In this document: piece by piece, positions 24,560 through 35,125 of the stretch
Layout: the number at the start of each line of letters is the position of its first letter
How positions within the stretch are numbered: the first letter of the stretch is position 1
NCBI GenBank assembly: GCA_017438845.1
Contig: JAFRUO010000012.1
Span: forward strand, 96,809 to 160,808
DNA: 64,000 nucleotides
Direction: 5' to 3'
From: Clostridia bacterium
GTDB lineage: Bacteria; Bacillota; Clostridia; Oscillospirales; Acutalibacteraceae
Translations under genes and position numbers: made by a program
Notes under the pieces: generated by a model
What the model saw: the letters and a program-made list of their open reading frames with translations, nothing else
Database searches by the model: none
Told to the model about the DNA's origin: nothing

Positions 24560-25165
24560 ATGAATAAAGCTAAAATAGCCGTTCTTGTTTCGGGCGGCGG
24601 TACAAATCTGCAGGCGCTTATTGACGCAAATAAAAGCGGTATAATAAAAAGCGGTGAAATAGTACTTGTCATTTCCAATAAGCCTGATGCTTACGCTCTT
24701 GAAAGAGCAAGGAAAAACAGTATTGAGGCACTTGTAATTAATAACCGTGAATACTCTTCAAGGGCGGATTTTGAAGAAAAGCTTATTAAGGAGATCGATT
24801 CACGAAATATAGATATTATAGTTCTTGCGGGCTTTATGTGTATACTGACCGAAAAATTCACTTCACATTATCCGAAAAAAATTATCAACGTACATCCGGC
24901 GCTGATTCCTTCCTTTTGCGGTGAAGGCTTTTACGGGCTTAAGGTTCATGAAGCGGCTCTGAAAAAGGGTGTTAAGGTCACGGGCGCTACTGTACATTTT
25001 GTCAATGAAATTCCCGACGGCGGAGAGATTATCATGCAAAAGGCAGTCGAGGTTCTTGACGGTGACACGCCTGAAGTATTGCAAAGACGTGTTATGGAGC
25101 AGGCTGAGTGGATTATTCTTCCTGCTTCGGTTGAAAAAGTGGCTAATGAAATTATAAATAAATAA
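24560..25165 (+). CDS. purN: GAR transformylase (10-formyl-THF dependent)
   Basis: 201 residues. Transfers the formyl group of 10-formyl-THF to GAR. KIAVLVSGGGTNLQALID is the N-terminal phosphate loop; VLAGFMCILTEKF, then the catalytic triad region INVHPALIPSFCGEGFYGLKVHEAAL with Asn, His and later Asp (VNEIPDGGEII) is conserved. Asn-Val-His plus GxxxxH-type elements are intact. Starts 4 bases after the FNT channel gene; AAGGAG precedes at 24541-24547. Consumes the cofactor that Fhs makes at the end of this operon. Confidence 0.96.
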   Translation: MNKAKIAVLVSGGGTNLQALIDANKSGIIKSGEIVLVISNKPDAYALERARKNSIEALVINNREYSSRADFEEKLIKEIDSRNIDIIVLAGFMCILTEKFTSHYPKKIINVHPALIPSFCGEGFYGLKVHEAALKKGVKVTGATVHFVNEIPDGGEIIMQKAVEVLDGDTPEVLQRRVMEQAEWIILPASVEKVANEIINK

Positions 25166-25182
25166 ACGAAAGGGCGAAAACT

Positions 25183-25899
25183 ATGGAAGTTAAAAATCTT
25201 GCAGCAGAGCTTAATTCACTAGAGTATCACGGCAGAGGAATAATGCTCGGCAAAAGCGTTGACGGCAGTAAAGCTATTGCTATTTACTTTATTATGGGCA
25301 GAAGCGAAAACAGCCGCAACAGAGTATTTGTCGAAGACGGGGAGGGTATTCGTACTCAGGCCTTTGACGAATCCAAAATGGTTGACCCTCATCTTATTAT
25401 TTATGCTCCCGTCAGAGTACTCGGTAATAAGACCATTGTTACCAACGGAGACCAGACCGATACAATTTATGAGCTTATGGACAGACAGATGACCTTTGAG
25501 CAGGCTCTTCGTACAAGGGAATTTGAGGATGACGCTCCTAACTACACACCCCGTATTTCAGGTATTATCCGTCTTGAAAGCGGAGATATGAATTTTGCGC
25601 TGTCTATTCTTAAATCAGCATACGGCAATCCCGACTCCTGTGAAAGATTCACTTACGCATATTCTAACCCTCTTCCGGGCAAAGCAAAGTTTATTCACAC
25701 TTATAAAGCGGCAGGCAATCCTTTGCCGAGCTTTGAGGGCGAGCCTAAGACTGTTGAGCTTCCCGACCTTGATATTGACGATATGACCGAGCTTGTTTGG
25801 AACAATCTTAATATTGACAACAAGGTTTCGCTCTTTGTCAGATACATCGATGTCAATACAGGTAAATACGAATCAAGAATAGTAAACAAAAACAAATAA
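25183..25899 (+). CDS. PurO-like IMP cyclohydrolase
   Basis: 238 residues of the IMP cyclohydrolase family first described as PurO in archaea. Hallmarks: YHGRGIMLGKSVDGSKAIAIYFIMGRSENSRNRVFV at residues 14-49, then DPHLIIYAPVR, and DDAPNYTPRISGII with the acidic/Asn residues of the Ntn-like active site, and ERFTYAYSNPLPGKAKFIHTYK. It closes the ring of FAICAR to give IMP, the last step of de novo synthesis. Its neighbour is an AICAR transformylase without a cyclohydrolase domain, so the two replace the usual bifunctional PurH. Strong ribosome site GAAAGGGCG. Related bacterial proteins are annotated only as IMP cyclohydrolase-like; the operon makes the role persuasive. Confidence 0.87.
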   Translation: MEVKNLAAELNSLEYHGRGIMLGKSVDGSKAIAIYFIMGRSENSRNRVFVEDGEGIRTQAFDESKMVDPHLIIYAPVRVLGNKTIVTNGDQTDTIYELMDRQMTFEQALRTREFEDDAPNYTPRISGIIRLESGDMNFALSILKSAYGNPDSCERFTYAYSNPLPGKAKFIHTYKAAGNPLPSFEGEPKTVELPDLDIDDMTELVWNNLNIDNKVSLFVRYIDVNTGKYESRIVNKNK

Positions 25900-25915
25900 T
25901 AAAGGAGTTAATACT

Positions 25916-27100
25916 ATGAAAGAATTTGAACTTAAATACGGATGTAACCCCAATCAGAAGCCTTCAAAAATTTATATGAAGGACGGAAGCGACCTTCCCA
26001 TCGAAATACTTTCGGGCAGACCCGGATATATAAACTTCCTTGACGCATTTAACTCCTGGCAGCTTGTTAAGGAGCTTAAAGAAGCTCTCGGACTTCCTGC
26101 CGTTACTTCGTTTAAGCATGTCAGCCCCACCTCAGCTGCAGTCGGCATTAAGCTTCCGGAAAAGCTTAAAAAGGCTTGCTTTGTAGATGACATTGAAGGT
26201 CTTGACGATTCTGCGCTTGCCTGTGCATACGCCAGGGCAAGAGGTACTGACCGTATGTGCTCCTTTGGCGACTGGGTTGCGCTTTCAGACGTTTGCGATG
26301 TTACAACTGCAAAGCTTATTGCCCGTGAGGTTTCCGACGGTATAATTGCTCCCGGTTATGAGCCCGAGGCTCTTGAAATCCTTAAAACCAAGAGAAAAGG
26401 AAACTATAACATTGTTAAAATAGATCCCGATTATGTTCCCGCAGAACAGGAAACAAAGCAGGTTTTCGGTATAACCTTTGAGCAGGGAAGAAATAACTTT
26501 AAAATTGATGAGGAGCTTATTTCCAATATCGTTACCGATAACAAGGAAATGCCCGATTCGGCAAAGCGTGACCTCATTGTAGCGCTTATCACTTTAAAGT
26601 ATACTCAGTCAAATTCCGTTTGCTATGCTGTTGACGGACAGGCAATCGGCGTCGGCGCAGGACAGCAGTCAAGAATTCATTGCACACGTCTTGCCGGTTC
26701 GAAGGCGGACACCTGGTTCCTTCGTCAGTCCGATAAGGTTCTCAACCTTCCCTTTAAGCAGGACATCAGACGTCCTGACAGGGATAATGTAATTGACGGT
26801 TATATTAATCAGAATGAAGAGGATGTTTGTGCAGACGGTATCTGGCAGAAGTATTTCACCAAACAGCCTGAACGCTTTACTGCGGAAGAGCAGAGAGCTT
26901 ACCTTGATACTATTGACGGAGTTGCGCTCGGCTCCGATGCCTTCTTCCCGTTCAGTGATAACATTCAGCGCGCTCTTAAAAGCGGTGTTAAATACATTGC
27001 AGAGCCCGGCGGTTCAATCCGTGATGATGCTGTTATTGAATGCTGTAACGAAAACGATATGGTAATGGCATTTACCGGAATGAGACTTTTCCACCATTAA
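25916..27100 (+). CDS. stand-alone AICAR transformylase (PurH transformylase domain, PurV-like)
   Basis: 394 residues, matching only the transformylase half of PurH. LKYGCNPNQKPSKIY and SGRPGYINFLDAFNSWQLVKEL begin the domain; SFKHVSPTSAAVG carries the catalytic Lys-His pair, RARGTDRMCSFGDWVALSD and QSNSVCYAVDGQAIGVGAGQQSR the folate and AICAR site. FFPFSDNI and AEPGGSIRDDAVIECCNENDMVMAFTGMRLFHH end it as in PurH. The N-terminal MGS-like cyclohydrolase domain is missing; the upstream PurO-like gene supplies that reaction. It uses 10-formyl-THF to formylate AICAR. AAAGGAG at 25901-25907 precedes ATG 25916. Confidence 0.93.
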   Translation: MKEFELKYGCNPNQKPSKIYMKDGSDLPIEILSGRPGYINFLDAFNSWQLVKELKEALGLPAVTSFKHVSPTSAAVGIKLPEKLKKACFVDDIEGLDDSALACAYARARGTDRMCSFGDWVALSDVCDVTTAKLIAREVSDGIIAPGYEPEALEILKTKRKGNYNIVKIDPDYVPAEQETKQVFGITFEQGRNNFKIDEELISNIVTDNKEMPDSAKRDLIVALITLKYTQSNSVCYAVDGQAIGVGAGQQSRIHCTRLAGSKADTWFLRQSDKVLNLPFKQDIRRPDRDNVIDGYINQNEEDVCADGIWQKYFTKQPERFTAEEQRAYLDTIDGVALGSDAFFPFSDNIQRALKSGVKYIAEPGGSIRDDAVIECCNENDMVMAFTGMRLFHH

Positions 27101-27114
27101 GGAGTAAAAATATA

Positions 27115-28383
27115 ATGAATATACTTGTTGTCGGCGGCGGCGGTCGTGAACACGCTATTATTAAAGGGCTTAAAAAGAGCAAAAAAGCAGATGTAATATA
27201 TGCCGCACCCGGAAACGGGGGAATTGCACATGACGCAATTTGTGTAGATATTGCGGCTACCGATATTGAAAAAATGGTAGAATTTGCCGTTAATAACAAT
27301 ATTGATTTTGCCGTTGTTGCTCCCGATGATCCGCTTGTTCTCGGTATGGTTGACGCACTTGAGGATAAAGGGATAGCTTGCTTCGGTCCGAAGAAAAACG
27401 CCGCTGTGATTGAAGGCAGTAAGGCTTTTTCAAAGGAGCTTATGAAAAAGTATAATATCCCTACCGCCGAATATGAAATATTCGACAATGCCGAAAAAGC
27501 GCTCGAATACATTGAAACTGCTGCAATTCCGACTGTTATTAAGGCGGACGGTCTTGCCCTGGGTAAGGGCGTTATTATTGCCGAAACACGTCAACAGGCA
27601 AAGGATGCAATCGTATCCATTATGATGGACAAACAGTTCGGAAAAAGCGGTGATAAGATTGTCATCGAAGAGTTTTTAACGGGTCCTGAGGTTTCCGTCC
27701 TGTCATTTACCGACGGTAAAACAATAGTACCTATGATTTCGTCAATGGACCATAAAAGGGCGCTTGACAATGACAAGGGTCTTAACACGGGCGGAATGGG
27801 TACTGTTGCTCCTAACCCGTATTATACCGAAGCTGTTGCCGAGGAATGCATGAATAAGATTTTTCTTCCTACGGTTAATGCAATGAACAGTGAAGGCAGA
27901 AGCTTTAAGGGATGTCTTTATTTCGGCTTGATGATTACAGAAAACGGACCTAAGGTAATTGAATATAACTGCCGTTTCGGCGACCCCGAAACTCAGGTCG
28001 TACTTCCTTTACTCCAAAGTGATTTACTGGAAATTATGCTTGCGGTAAGCGAGGAAAGACTTGAAAGCACAGAGGTTAAGTTTTCAGATAAGAATGCCTG
28101 CTGCGTTATAATGGCTTCTGAGGGCTATCCGCTTTCATATGAAAAAGGTTATGAGATAACAATAGACAAGGATGTACTTGATGATATCTATATTGCAGGG
28201 GCAAAGCTCTCGGACGGAAAGCTTTTGACAAACGGCGGCAGGGTGCTCGGCATAACTGCCGTTGCCGACAGCTTACCCGAGGCAATAGAGCTTTCGTACA
28301 AAAAGGTTAACAAGGTACACTTTGACAATGCTTTTTACCGTAAGGATATCGGTAAAAGAGCGCTCAAGGCAATGGAGGAATAA
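27115..28383 (+). CDS. purD: GAR synthetase (phosphoribosylamine-glycine ligase)
   Basis: 422 residues, normal length. ATP-grasp enzyme joining phosphoribosylamine and glycine. VVGGGGREHAIIKGLKKS (residues 4-21) is the N-terminal signature, FGPKKNAAVIEGSKAFSKELMKKYNIPTAEYEIF marks entry into the ATP-grasp domain, KADGLALGKGVIIAE is the ATP loop, and NTGGMGTVAPNP and NCRFGDPETQ are substrate and metal motifs. AAGGAGTAAA at 27099-27108 precedes the ATG. It acts on the unstable product of the PurF homologue encoded earlier in the same operon. Confidence 0.97.
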   Translation: MNILVVGGGGREHAIIKGLKKSKKADVIYAAPGNGGIAHDAICVDIAATDIEKMVEFAVNNNIDFAVVAPDDPLVLGMVDALEDKGIACFGPKKNAAVIEGSKAFSKELMKKYNIPTAEYEIFDNAEKALEYIETAAIPTVIKADGLALGKGVIIAETRQQAKDAIVSIMMDKQFGKSGDKIVIEEFLTGPEVSVLSFTDGKTIVPMISSMDHKRALDNDKGLNTGGMGTVAPNPYYTEAVAEECMNKIFLPTVNAMNSEGRSFKGCLYFGLMITENGPKVIEYNCRFGDPETQVVLPLLQSDLLEIMLAVSEERLESTEVKFSDKNACCVIMASEGYPLSYEKGYEITIDKDVLDDIYIAGAKLSDGKLLTNGGRVLGITAVADSLPEAIELSYKKVNKVHFDNAFYRKDIGKRALKAMEE

Positions 28384-28385
28384 AT

Positions 28386-31300
28386 TTGGTTTACAGAATA
28401 TTTGCAGAAAAAAAGCCCGGACTGGATAATGAAGCAAAGGCTTTGTATAATGACTCGGTCAGCCTGCTCGGAATTAGCAGGCTTAAAGGAGTACGTATTT
28501 TCAACAGATACGACGCCGAGGATATTTCAAAGGAGCTCTTTGACTACTCTGTTAAAACAGTTTTCTCTGAGCCTCAGCTTGACAATGTTTACAGCGAATT
28601 AAGCCTTAAGGATGCATATATATTCGCAGTAGAGTTTCTTCCCGGTCAGTTCGACCAGAGGGCTGACTCTGCCGCTCAATGTATACAGATTATCTCACAG
28701 CAGGACAGACCGATAATCCGTTCTGCAAAGGTATATGCCTTATACGGCGAGTTAACCGATAACGATATTAATGAAATCAAGAAGTATGTTATCAACCCCG
28801 TTGAGGCAAGAGAGGCGTCTCTTAATAAGCCCGATACCTTAAAGGTTAATTATGAAATTCCCACATCAGTAAAAACACTTGACGGTTTTCTTTCTCTTGA
28901 CAGAGAAGGACTTGAAAGCTTTGTCAACGATTACGGTCTTGCAATGGATACCGATGACATAGAATTCTGTCAGAGCTATTTCCGCAAAGAGGGGAGAGAC
29001 CCTACCATTACGGAAATACGAATGATTGATACTTATTGGTCGGATCACTGCAGACACACAACGTTTTTAACGGTAATTGACAACGTGGAATTTGAGGACA
29101 AACTTTTACAGGACGTTTATAACGAGTATCTTTCCGTAAGAAATGAGCTTGGCAGAACAAAGCCTGTTTGTCTTATGGACCTTGCAACGGTTGCAGTTAA
29201 ATATCTTAAAGAGAACGGAAAGCTTTCAAAGCTGGATGAATCCGAAGAGATTAATGCCTGTACTGTTAAAATTGAAGTAGAGGTTGACGGTGAAAAACAA
29301 CCCTGGCTGCTTCTGTTTAAAAATGAAACACATAATCATCCTACAGAGATTGAACCGTTCGGCGGTGCCGCAACATGTATCGGAGGCGCTATTCGAGACC
29401 CGCTTTCGGGCAGAAGTTACGTTTACGGCGCAATGAGAGTTACGGGAGCCGCAGACCCGACAGTTCCCGTCAGTCAGACGATTCAGGGCAAGCTTCCGCA
29501 AAGAAAGCTTGTTACAACAGCTGCGGCAGGCTACTCCTCATACGGAAACCAGATAGGTCTTGCAACAGGCATTGTTGATGAAATTTATCATCCGGGTTAC
29601 GCCGCTAAGCGTATGGAAATCGGTGCGGTTATTGCCGCTGCGCCTCAGGAAAACGTTCGCCGTGAAGTTCCCGCGCCCGGGGATGTCGTTATATTGTTGG
29701 GCGGAAGCACAGGCAGGGACGGAATAGGAGGGGCAACCGGCTCGTCAAAGGCTCATAACTCTCATTCGGTAGAAACCTGCGGCGCAGAGGTACAAAAGGG
29801 TAATGCTCCCGAAGAAAGAAAGCTTCAAAGGCTTTTCAGAAACAAAACGGCCTGCCGTATGATTAAACGTTGTAACGATTTCGGAGCAGGCGGTGTTTCG
29901 GTGGCAATCGGTGAGCTTGCCGACGGACTCGAAATTGACCTCAATGCCGTACCGAAAAAGTATGAAGGTCTTGACGGTACCGAGCTTGCTATTTCCGAGT
30001 CACAGGAAAGAATGGCAGTAGTTATTGAAAAGGAAAACACGGAAGCCTTTCTGCGTTTAGCCGAAGAAGAAAATCTTCAGGCTTGTCCCGTCGCCGTTGT
30101 TAAAAGCGAGCCCCGTCTTACGATGAACTGGAACGGTGAAAAAATAGTCGACATCAGCCGTGAATTCTTAAATTCCAACGGTGCCGAAAAGCATATCAAC
30201 GTACATACTTCCAAAGCAAAACTTGAAGAAAAAAGTATCAGCGGAAGTTTTACCGACAACTATCTTTCTATTGCCGAGGACCTTAATATATGCTCAAAGA
30301 GAGGACTTTCCGAAAGATTTGACTCTACTATCGGCGCAGGCACTGTCCTAATGCCTTTCGGCGGTATTAATCAGAGAACGCCCATCCAGGCAATGGTACA
30401 AAAAATATCTGTCGAAAAAGGACACACCGACGATTGCTCGCTTATGAGCTGGGGATATAATCCCTTTATCACAGAGCAAAGCCAGTATCATGGTGCTTAT
30501 TTTTCCGTTATTGAATCCGTATGCAAGCTTATTGCTGCGGGAGCGGAATTTAAGGACGTATATCTTACCTTCCAGGAGTATTTTGAAAGGCTCGGTAAAG
30601 ACCCGAAAAGATGGGGGAAGCCTTTGTCAGCTCTTTTGGGTGCCTTCAAGGCTCAGTTGGAACTCGGTATAGGTTCAATCGGCGGCAAAGACTCAATGAG
30701 CGGTTCTTTTGAAAAACTCGATGTTCCGCCTACACTTGTTTCGTTTGCCGTTACCACACAGAAAACCGATGATATAATTTCGCCTGAGTTTAAAAAAGCC
30801 GGCAATAAAGTATATATCATTAAACCTGAATTTGATGAAAACGGACTTCCTGTAACCGAATCCTTACTCAATGTTTTTAACAAGGTAACACGTTATATTC
30901 GCTCAGGTAAAGCTGTATCATGCTACACACCGGGGCTCGGAGGAATTGCCGAAGCAATTATGAAAATGTGCTTTGGTAACGGTTTAGGCTTTAATTATGT
31001 TAATGGCTTATCCTTAGACGATATATTCTCCTATAATTACGCCTCTTTTATAATTGAAGCAATTGAAGATCTGAACGAAGAATTAATCGGCTGTGTTGTT
31101 ACCGACAAGGCTATATCTTATAACGGTGAAAGCGTTTCGCTTAACGTTATAGAGGAAAAATATGAGAATAAGCTTGAGGGCGTATATAGCTGTAACATCA
31201 ATCAGCACAGCAAGGATATTCCCAATATCTCATATAAAGCCGAAGCTTATCCGACACCGCGTATTAAAATGGCAAGGCCAAAGGTTTTAATACCTGCGTT

Positions 31301-32072
31301 CCCCGGTACCAACTGTGAATATGACAGTGCCAAAGCCTTTTCGGATGCGGGCGCGGAAACTGAAATAATGGTAATTAACAACCTTTCTGCCGACGGTATT
31401 CAACGCTCCGTTGAAAGATTCGCAAATTTGCTGAAGGATTCACAGATTATATTTGTACCCGGCGGCTTTTCCGGAGGCGATGAACCCGACGGAAGCGGAA
31501 AGTTTATTACCGCGTTTTTCAGAAATGCTGCAGTTAAGGAAGGCGTTACCGAACTTCTCGACAACCGTGACGGTCTGATCTGCGGTATTTGTAACGGCTT
31601 CCAGGCTCTTATTAAATTAGGGCTTGTGCCTTACGGCAAAATTATAGACACTGACGAGAATTGCCCGACGCTTACCTTTAATACCATCGCACGGCATCAG
31701 TCCAAGATTGTCCGTACAAGAATCGCTTCCAACAAATCGCCCTGGCTCAGTCTTATGAATGTCGGCGATATTGTCAGCGTTCCGATTTCTCACGGTGAGG
31801 GCAGATTTTTTGCCGATGAAGAGCTTGTTAAAAAGCTTGCCGAAAACGGTCAGATAGCTACGCAGTACGTTGACCTCGACGGTAACGCTACCGACCGGGT
31901 ACAGTATAATCCGAACAATTCCGTATATGCAGTTGAAGGTATTACTTCACCCGACGGAAGAGTTTTCGGAAAAATGGGTCACAGCGAAAGAACTGCAAGC
32001 GGTCTTTACAAGAACGTTAGCGGTAATTATGATATAAGAATGTTTGAAGCTGCAGTAAAATATTTTAAATAA
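28386..32072 (+). CDS. purL: FGAM synthase, single-chain (PurL synthetase plus PurQ-type glutaminase)
   Basis: 1228 residues in one chain, the large-type PurL. Residues 1-190 form the PurS-like N-terminal domain and linker; the synthetase domains include [16 protein letters not shown] [33 protein letters not shown] (key His and Glu) and [19 protein letters not shown]. The C-terminal 270 residues are a class I glutamine amidotransferase: [30 protein letters not shown], nucleophile Cys in GICNGFQ and HGEGRF. The start is TTG at 28386, 2 bases after the purD stop, with GGAGG at 28375-28379. Separate purS and purQ are therefore unnecessary. Confidence 0.97.
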   Translation: MVYRIFAEKKPGLDNEAKALYNDSVSLLGISRLKGVRIFNRYDAEDISKELFDYSVKTVFSEPQLDNVYSELSLKDAYIFAVEFLPGQFDQRADSAAQCIQIISQQDRPIIRSAKVYALYGELTDNDINEIKKYVINPVEAREASLNKPDTLKVNYEIPTSVKTLDGFLSLDREGLESFVNDYGLAMDTDDIEFCQSYFRKEGRDPTITEIRMIDTYWSDHCRHTTFLTVIDNVEFEDKLLQDVYNEYLSVRNELGRTKPVCLMDLATVAVKYLKENGKLSKLDESEEINACTVKIEVEVDGEKQPWLLLFKNETHNHPTEIEPFGGAATCIGGAIRDPLSGRSYVYGAMRVTGAADPTVPVSQTIQGKLPQRKLVTTAAAGYSSYGNQIGLATGIVDEIYHPGYAAKRMEIGAVIAAAPQENVRREVPAPGDVVILLGGSTGRDGIGGATGSSKAHNSHSVETCGAEVQKGNAPEERKLQRLFRNKTACRMIKRCNDFGAGGVSVAIGELADGLEIDLNAVPKKYEGLDGTELAISESQERMAVVIEKENTEAFLRLAEEENLQACPVAVVKSEPRLTMNWNGEKIVDISREFLNSNGAEKHINVHTSKAKLEEKSISGSFTDNYLSIAEDLNICSKRGLSERFDSTIGAGTVLMPFGGINQRTPIQAMVQKISVEKGHTDDCSLMSWGYNPFITEQSQYHGAYFSVIESVCKLIAAGAEFKDVYLTFQEYFERLGKDPKRWGKPLSALLGAFKAQLELGIGSIGGKDSMSGSFEKLDVPPTLVSFAVTTQKTDDIISPEFKKAGNKVYIIKPEFDENGLPVTESLLNVFNKVTRYIRSGKAVSCYTPGLGGIAEAIMKMCFGNGLGFNYVNGLSLDDIFSYNYASFIIEAIEDLNEELIGCVVTDKAISYNGESVSLNVIEEKYENKLEGVYSCNINQHSKDIPNISYKAEAYPTPRIKMARPKVLIPAFPGTNCEYDSAKAFSDAGAETEIMVINNLSADGIQRSVERFANLLKDSQIIFVPGGFSGGDEPDGSGKFITAFFRNAAVKEGVTELLDNRDGLICGICNGFQALIKLGLVPYGKIIDTDENCPTLTFNTIARHQSKIVRTRIASNKSPWLSLMNVGDIVSVPISHGEGRFFADEELVKKLAENGQIATQYVDLDGNATDRVQYNPNNSVYAVEGITSPDGRVFGKMGHSERTASGLYKNVSGNYDIRMFEAAVKYFK

Positions 32073-32083
32073 GGAGTATTGTT

Positions 32084-33760
32084 ATGGCTTATTTATCAGA
32101 CATCGAAATTGCACAGGCTTGTAAACCCGAACATATTAAAAAAATTGCCGAAAAGGCTCATGTTGACGAAAAATACATTGAGCAATACGGCAATTATAAG
32201 GCTAAGGTCGACCTTTCTTTATTAAAGGATTCCGAAAAAAAGAACGGAAAGCTTATCCTTGTAACGGCTATAACACCTACGCCTGCAGGCGAAGGTAAAA
32301 CAACAACCACAATCGGTCTTGCAGACGCTTTAAAGCTTATCGGTAAGGATGTAACCGTTGCTTTAAGAGAACCGTCATTAGGTCCGGTTTTCGGCGTTAA
32401 GGGCGGTGCCGCCGGCGGCGGATACGCTCAGGTTATACCTATGGAGGATATAAACCTTCATTTCACTGGTGATTTTCACGCAATCGGGGCTGCAAACAAC
32501 CTGCTTGCCGCTATGCTTGACAACCACATTCAGCAGGGAAATAAACTGGGTATTGATCCGAGAAAGATAACCTGGCACAGGTGCGTTGATATGAACGACA
32601 GACAGCTGCGTTTTCTTGTTGACGGTATGGGCGGCAAGGCGAACGGCGTTCCGAGAGAGGATTCGTTTGATATTACGGTTGCTTCCGAAATAATGGCAGT
32701 ATTCTGTCTTGCAAATTCAATTACTGATTTAAAAGAAAGACTTTCAAAAATAATTGTCGGCTACACCTACGACGACAAGCCTGTCACCGCAGGCGACCTG
32801 AAGGCGGTCGGAGCAATGACTGCTCTTTTGAAGGATGCTCTTAAGCCCAACCTTGTACAGACCCTTGAAGGAACACCGGCTTTTGTTCACGGCGGTCCGT
32901 TTGCTAACATTGCACACGGTTGTAACTCGGTAATAGCTACAAAAATGGCTCTTAAAATGGGTGACTATACCGTTACCGAAGCAGGCTTCGGCGCTGACCT
33001 CGGTGCGGAGAAATTCCTTGATATTAAATGCCGTATGGCAGGCCTTACACCCGACGCCGTTGTTATTGTTGCAACTGTCAGAGCGCTTAAAATGCACGGC
33101 GGTCTTGACAAAAAGCAACTAAATACCGAGGATTTAAATGCACTTGAAAAGGGTATTCCCAACCTTTTAAGACATGTGTCAAATATCAAGAATGTATATA
33201 AGCTTCCCTGCGTGGTAGCCGTTAACCGTTTCCCGACCGATACCGACGCTGAAATTGATTTCATTATCGGTAAATGCCGTGAGCTCGGTGTTAATACCGT
33301 TCTTTCAACAGTATGGGCTGACGGCGGCAAGGGCGGCGTTGAAATGGCAAAAGAGGTTGTACGCCTTTGCGAAGAGGAGCAGGGTGACTTTACCTTCTCT
33401 TATTCGGACGATATGAGTATTATTGATAAAATCAAAGCCGTTGTTACAAAAATTTACGGCGGTGACGGAATACACATTACACCTAATGCAAGAAAACAGA
33501 TTGCACAGCTTGAAGAGCTCGGCTTCGGAAACGTACCTGTCTGTATTGCAAAAACTCAGTACAGTTTCTCCGATGACCCGACAAAACTCGGTGCACCCGA
33601 AGGCTTTAAGGTAACCGTAAGAAACGTTAAAGTCAGTGCAGGCGCGGGCTTTATAGTAGTTCTTACGGGCGATATACTTACAATGCCCGGTCTTCCGAAG
33701 GTTCCTGCCGCTGAGGGCATTGACGTTGACGAAAACGGTAAAATCAGCGGATTATTCTAA
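32084..33760 (+). CDS. fhs: formate-tetrahydrofolate ligase
   Basis: 558 residues, typical length. Makes 10-formyl-THF from formate, ATP and [23 protein letters not shown] (about 67-86) is the P-loop signature; [39 protein letters not shown] and [20 protein letters not shown] are the diagnostic blocks. Last gene of the purine operon, 11 bases after purL (ribosome site AAGGAG). Together with the FNT channel it would provide formyl groups to PurN and the AICAR transformylase; in acetogens the same enzyme starts the methyl branch, but no such branch genes are nearby. Followed by a terminator. Confidence 0.97.
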   Translation: MAYLSDIEIAQACKPEHIKKIAEKAHVDEKYIEQYGNYKAKVDLSLLKDSEKKNGKLILVTAITPTPAGEGKTTTTIGLADALKLIGKDVTVALREPSLGPVFGVKGGAAGGGYAQVIPMEDINLHFTGDFHAIGAANNLLAAMLDNHIQQGNKLGIDPRKITWHRCVDMNDRQLRFLVDGMGGKANGVPREDSFDITVASEIMAVFCLANSITDLKERLSKIIVGYTYDDKPVTAGDLKAVGAMTALLKDALKPNLVQTLEGTPAFVHGGPFANIAHGCNSVIATKMALKMGDYTVTEAGFGADLGAEKFLDIKCRMAGLTPDAVVIVATVRALKMHGGLDKKQLNTEDLNALEKGIPNLLRHVSNIKNVYKLPCVVAVNRFPTDTDAEIDFIIGKCRELGVNTVLSTVWADGGKGGVEMAKEVVRLCEEEQGDFTFSYSDDMSIIDKIKAVVTKIYGGDGIHITPNARKQIAQLEELGFGNVPVCIAKTQYSFSDDPTKLGAPEGFKVTVRNVKVSAGAGFIVVLTGDILTMPGLPKVPAAEGIDVDENGKISGLF

Positions 33761-33774
33761 GCTTTAATTTTAAA

Positions 33775-33815
33775 TCCCCCGATCAGACATTTTTGCCTTT
33801 CGGGGGACTGTTTTT
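33775..33815 (+). terminator. intrinsic terminator of the purine operon
   Basis: TCCCCCGA (33775-33782) pairs with TCGGGGGA (33800-33807) across an 17-base loop; a T5 run follows at 33811. Confidence 0.7.
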
Positions 33816-33819
33816 ATAA

Positions 33820-34491
33820 TTATATCAGCATTGCCTTTAAATGATATATCGGCAAGCCTTCAGCTATAAACCTTTGCTCATATTCGGTTTCAATGTTATC
33901 TTCAAGTCTTGAATTATGCAAATCAAGTGAAACCTCGTAAAGCTTAAATCCGTTTTGAGAAAAGCTTTCGACGGAAAACTCAAAAAGTATTTTTGAATCT
34001 GTCTTTTGTTCAATAAAACCGTCGGCAGTCAAAATCTTTTTATATATCTTTAAAAATTCGGGACTGGTCAGTCTGTGCTTTCTCTGTTTATATTTCGGGA
34101 AAGGCGTGCTGAAGTTTAAATATATTTCGCAAACAGAGTTTTCTTTTATAAAAATCGGAAGATATTCCGCTCTCATTTCAAGAAATCTAAGGTTTTTCAA
34201 TCCGTTTTCCATTGCTTTTTCACAGGCTTTGACAAGTACGCCCGGCACGCACTCAATACCAATTATGTTTTTGCCCGGATGTCTTTTCGCATACTCGCAG
34301 GCAAACTGACCTTTTCCGCAGCCGATTTCAAGTACAATAGGATTACCGTTACCGAATATATGTACAAAATCAAGAGGGGAATGATAGCTGTCGATTTTGC
34401 TTAAATCAAATTCGGGAATTTCATAAGAAATTCTGTATTCAACGCATTTTTCTCTTCTCTTGTCAAGATTTTTAAGCATTCTGAATCGCAT
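33820..34491 (-). CDS. trmB: tRNA (guanine-46-N7)-methyltransferase
   Basis: 223 residues, SAM-dependent. VLEIGCGKGQFACEYAKRHPGKNIIGIECVPGVL (about 51-84) is the Rossmann SAM site. The family's catalytic motif NF-DPWPK-RH-KRRL appears as LNFSTPFPKYKQRKHRLTSPEFL: TPF replaces DPW, a divergence I have seen in other clostridial relatives but which alters the usual Asp. DSKILFEFS and the C-terminal TEYEQRFIAEGLPIYHL match the tRNA-binding end. The ATG at 34491 is preceded by GGTGAT on the minus strand. Convergent with the purine operon and separated from it by the terminator. Confidence 0.92.
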   Translation of the reverse strand: MRFRMLKNLDKRREKCVEYRISYEIPEFDLSKIDSYHSPLDFVHIFGNGNPIVLEIGCGKGQFACEYAKRHPGKNIIGIECVPGVLVKACEKAMENGLKNLRFLEMRAEYLPIFIKENSVCEIYLNFSTPFPKYKQRKHRLTSPEFLKIYKKILTADGFIEQKTDSKILFEFSVESFSQNGFKLYEVSLDLHNSRLEDNIETEYEQRFIAEGLPIYHLKAMLI

Positions 34492-34560
34492 TTTATCACC
34501 GTTTTAAACAATATAGCGTAAAAATAATAACACATTATAAAAAAATACGCAAATAAATTG

Positions 34561-34589
34561 TTGAATGATAAATAAGTTTATGCTATTAT
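34561..34589 (+). promoter_or_regulatory. predicted sigma-A promoter for the dCMP deaminase gene
   Basis: TTGAAT (34561-34566), 17-base spacer, TATTAT (34584-34589). Confidence 0.5.
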
Positions 34590-34615
34590 TTAGATATAAA
34601 AAGGAGTGGGTTGAT

Positions 34616-35101
34616 ATGGAAAGAAGAGACAAAACAAATTATTACCTTGATTTAGCTGAAGCCGTTGCTCACAGAAGCACCTGTCTTCGCCGCTTCTACG
34701 GCGCTGTAATCGTCAGAAACGATCAGGTAATTTCCACAGGCTATTCCGGTGCGCCGAGAGGAAGAAAAAACTGTTCCGATCTCAACAGGTGCATTAGGGA
34801 TGAGCTTAATATTCCGAGAGGGGAAAGGTATGAGCTTTGCAGAAGCGTTCATGCTGAGGCTAACGCTATAATCAGCGCTTCCAGAAACGACATGATAGGC
34901 GGCACTCTTTACCTTGTCGGCATTAATCCCGACGGTACATACGTTGAAAATGCTAACAGCTGTTCAATGTGTAAGCGTATGATTATTAATTCCGGCATCG
35001 ACCATGTTGTTGTCAGGGATAATGAAAGTGAATACAGAATTGTAAAGGTTAAAAGCTGGATTGATAATGACGACTCTTTAGACGGAACTTTAGGTTATTA
35101 A
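34616..35101 (+). CDS. dCMP/deoxycytidylate deaminase family protein (ComEB-like)
   Basis: 161 residues from ATG 34616, chosen because AAGGAGTGGG (34601-34610) precedes it; the upstream in-frame ATG at 34565 overlaps the promoter. Zinc-dependent deaminase: CRSVHAEANAI gives the His-Ala-Glu catalytic motif, and NSCSMCKRMIINSGI gives the two zinc-binding cysteines in the CxxC form; the N-terminal LAEAVAHRSTCLRRFYGAVIV and GYSGAPRGRKNC are typical of ComEB/dCMP deaminases. It would convert dCMP to dUMP, supplying thymidylate synthase. Cytosolic; probably starts a short unit with the oxidoreductase gene 24 bases downstream. Confidence 0.92.
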   Translation: MERRDKTNYYLDLAEAVAHRSTCLRRFYGAVIVRNDQVISTGYSGAPRGRKNCSDLNRCIRDELNIPRGERYELCRSVHAEANAIISASRNDMIGGTLYLVGINPDGTYVENANSCSMCKRMIINSGIDHVVVRDNESEYRIVKVKSWIDNDDSLDGTLGY

Positions 35102-35125
35102 AGTATAATTGAAATGAGTGATTAA

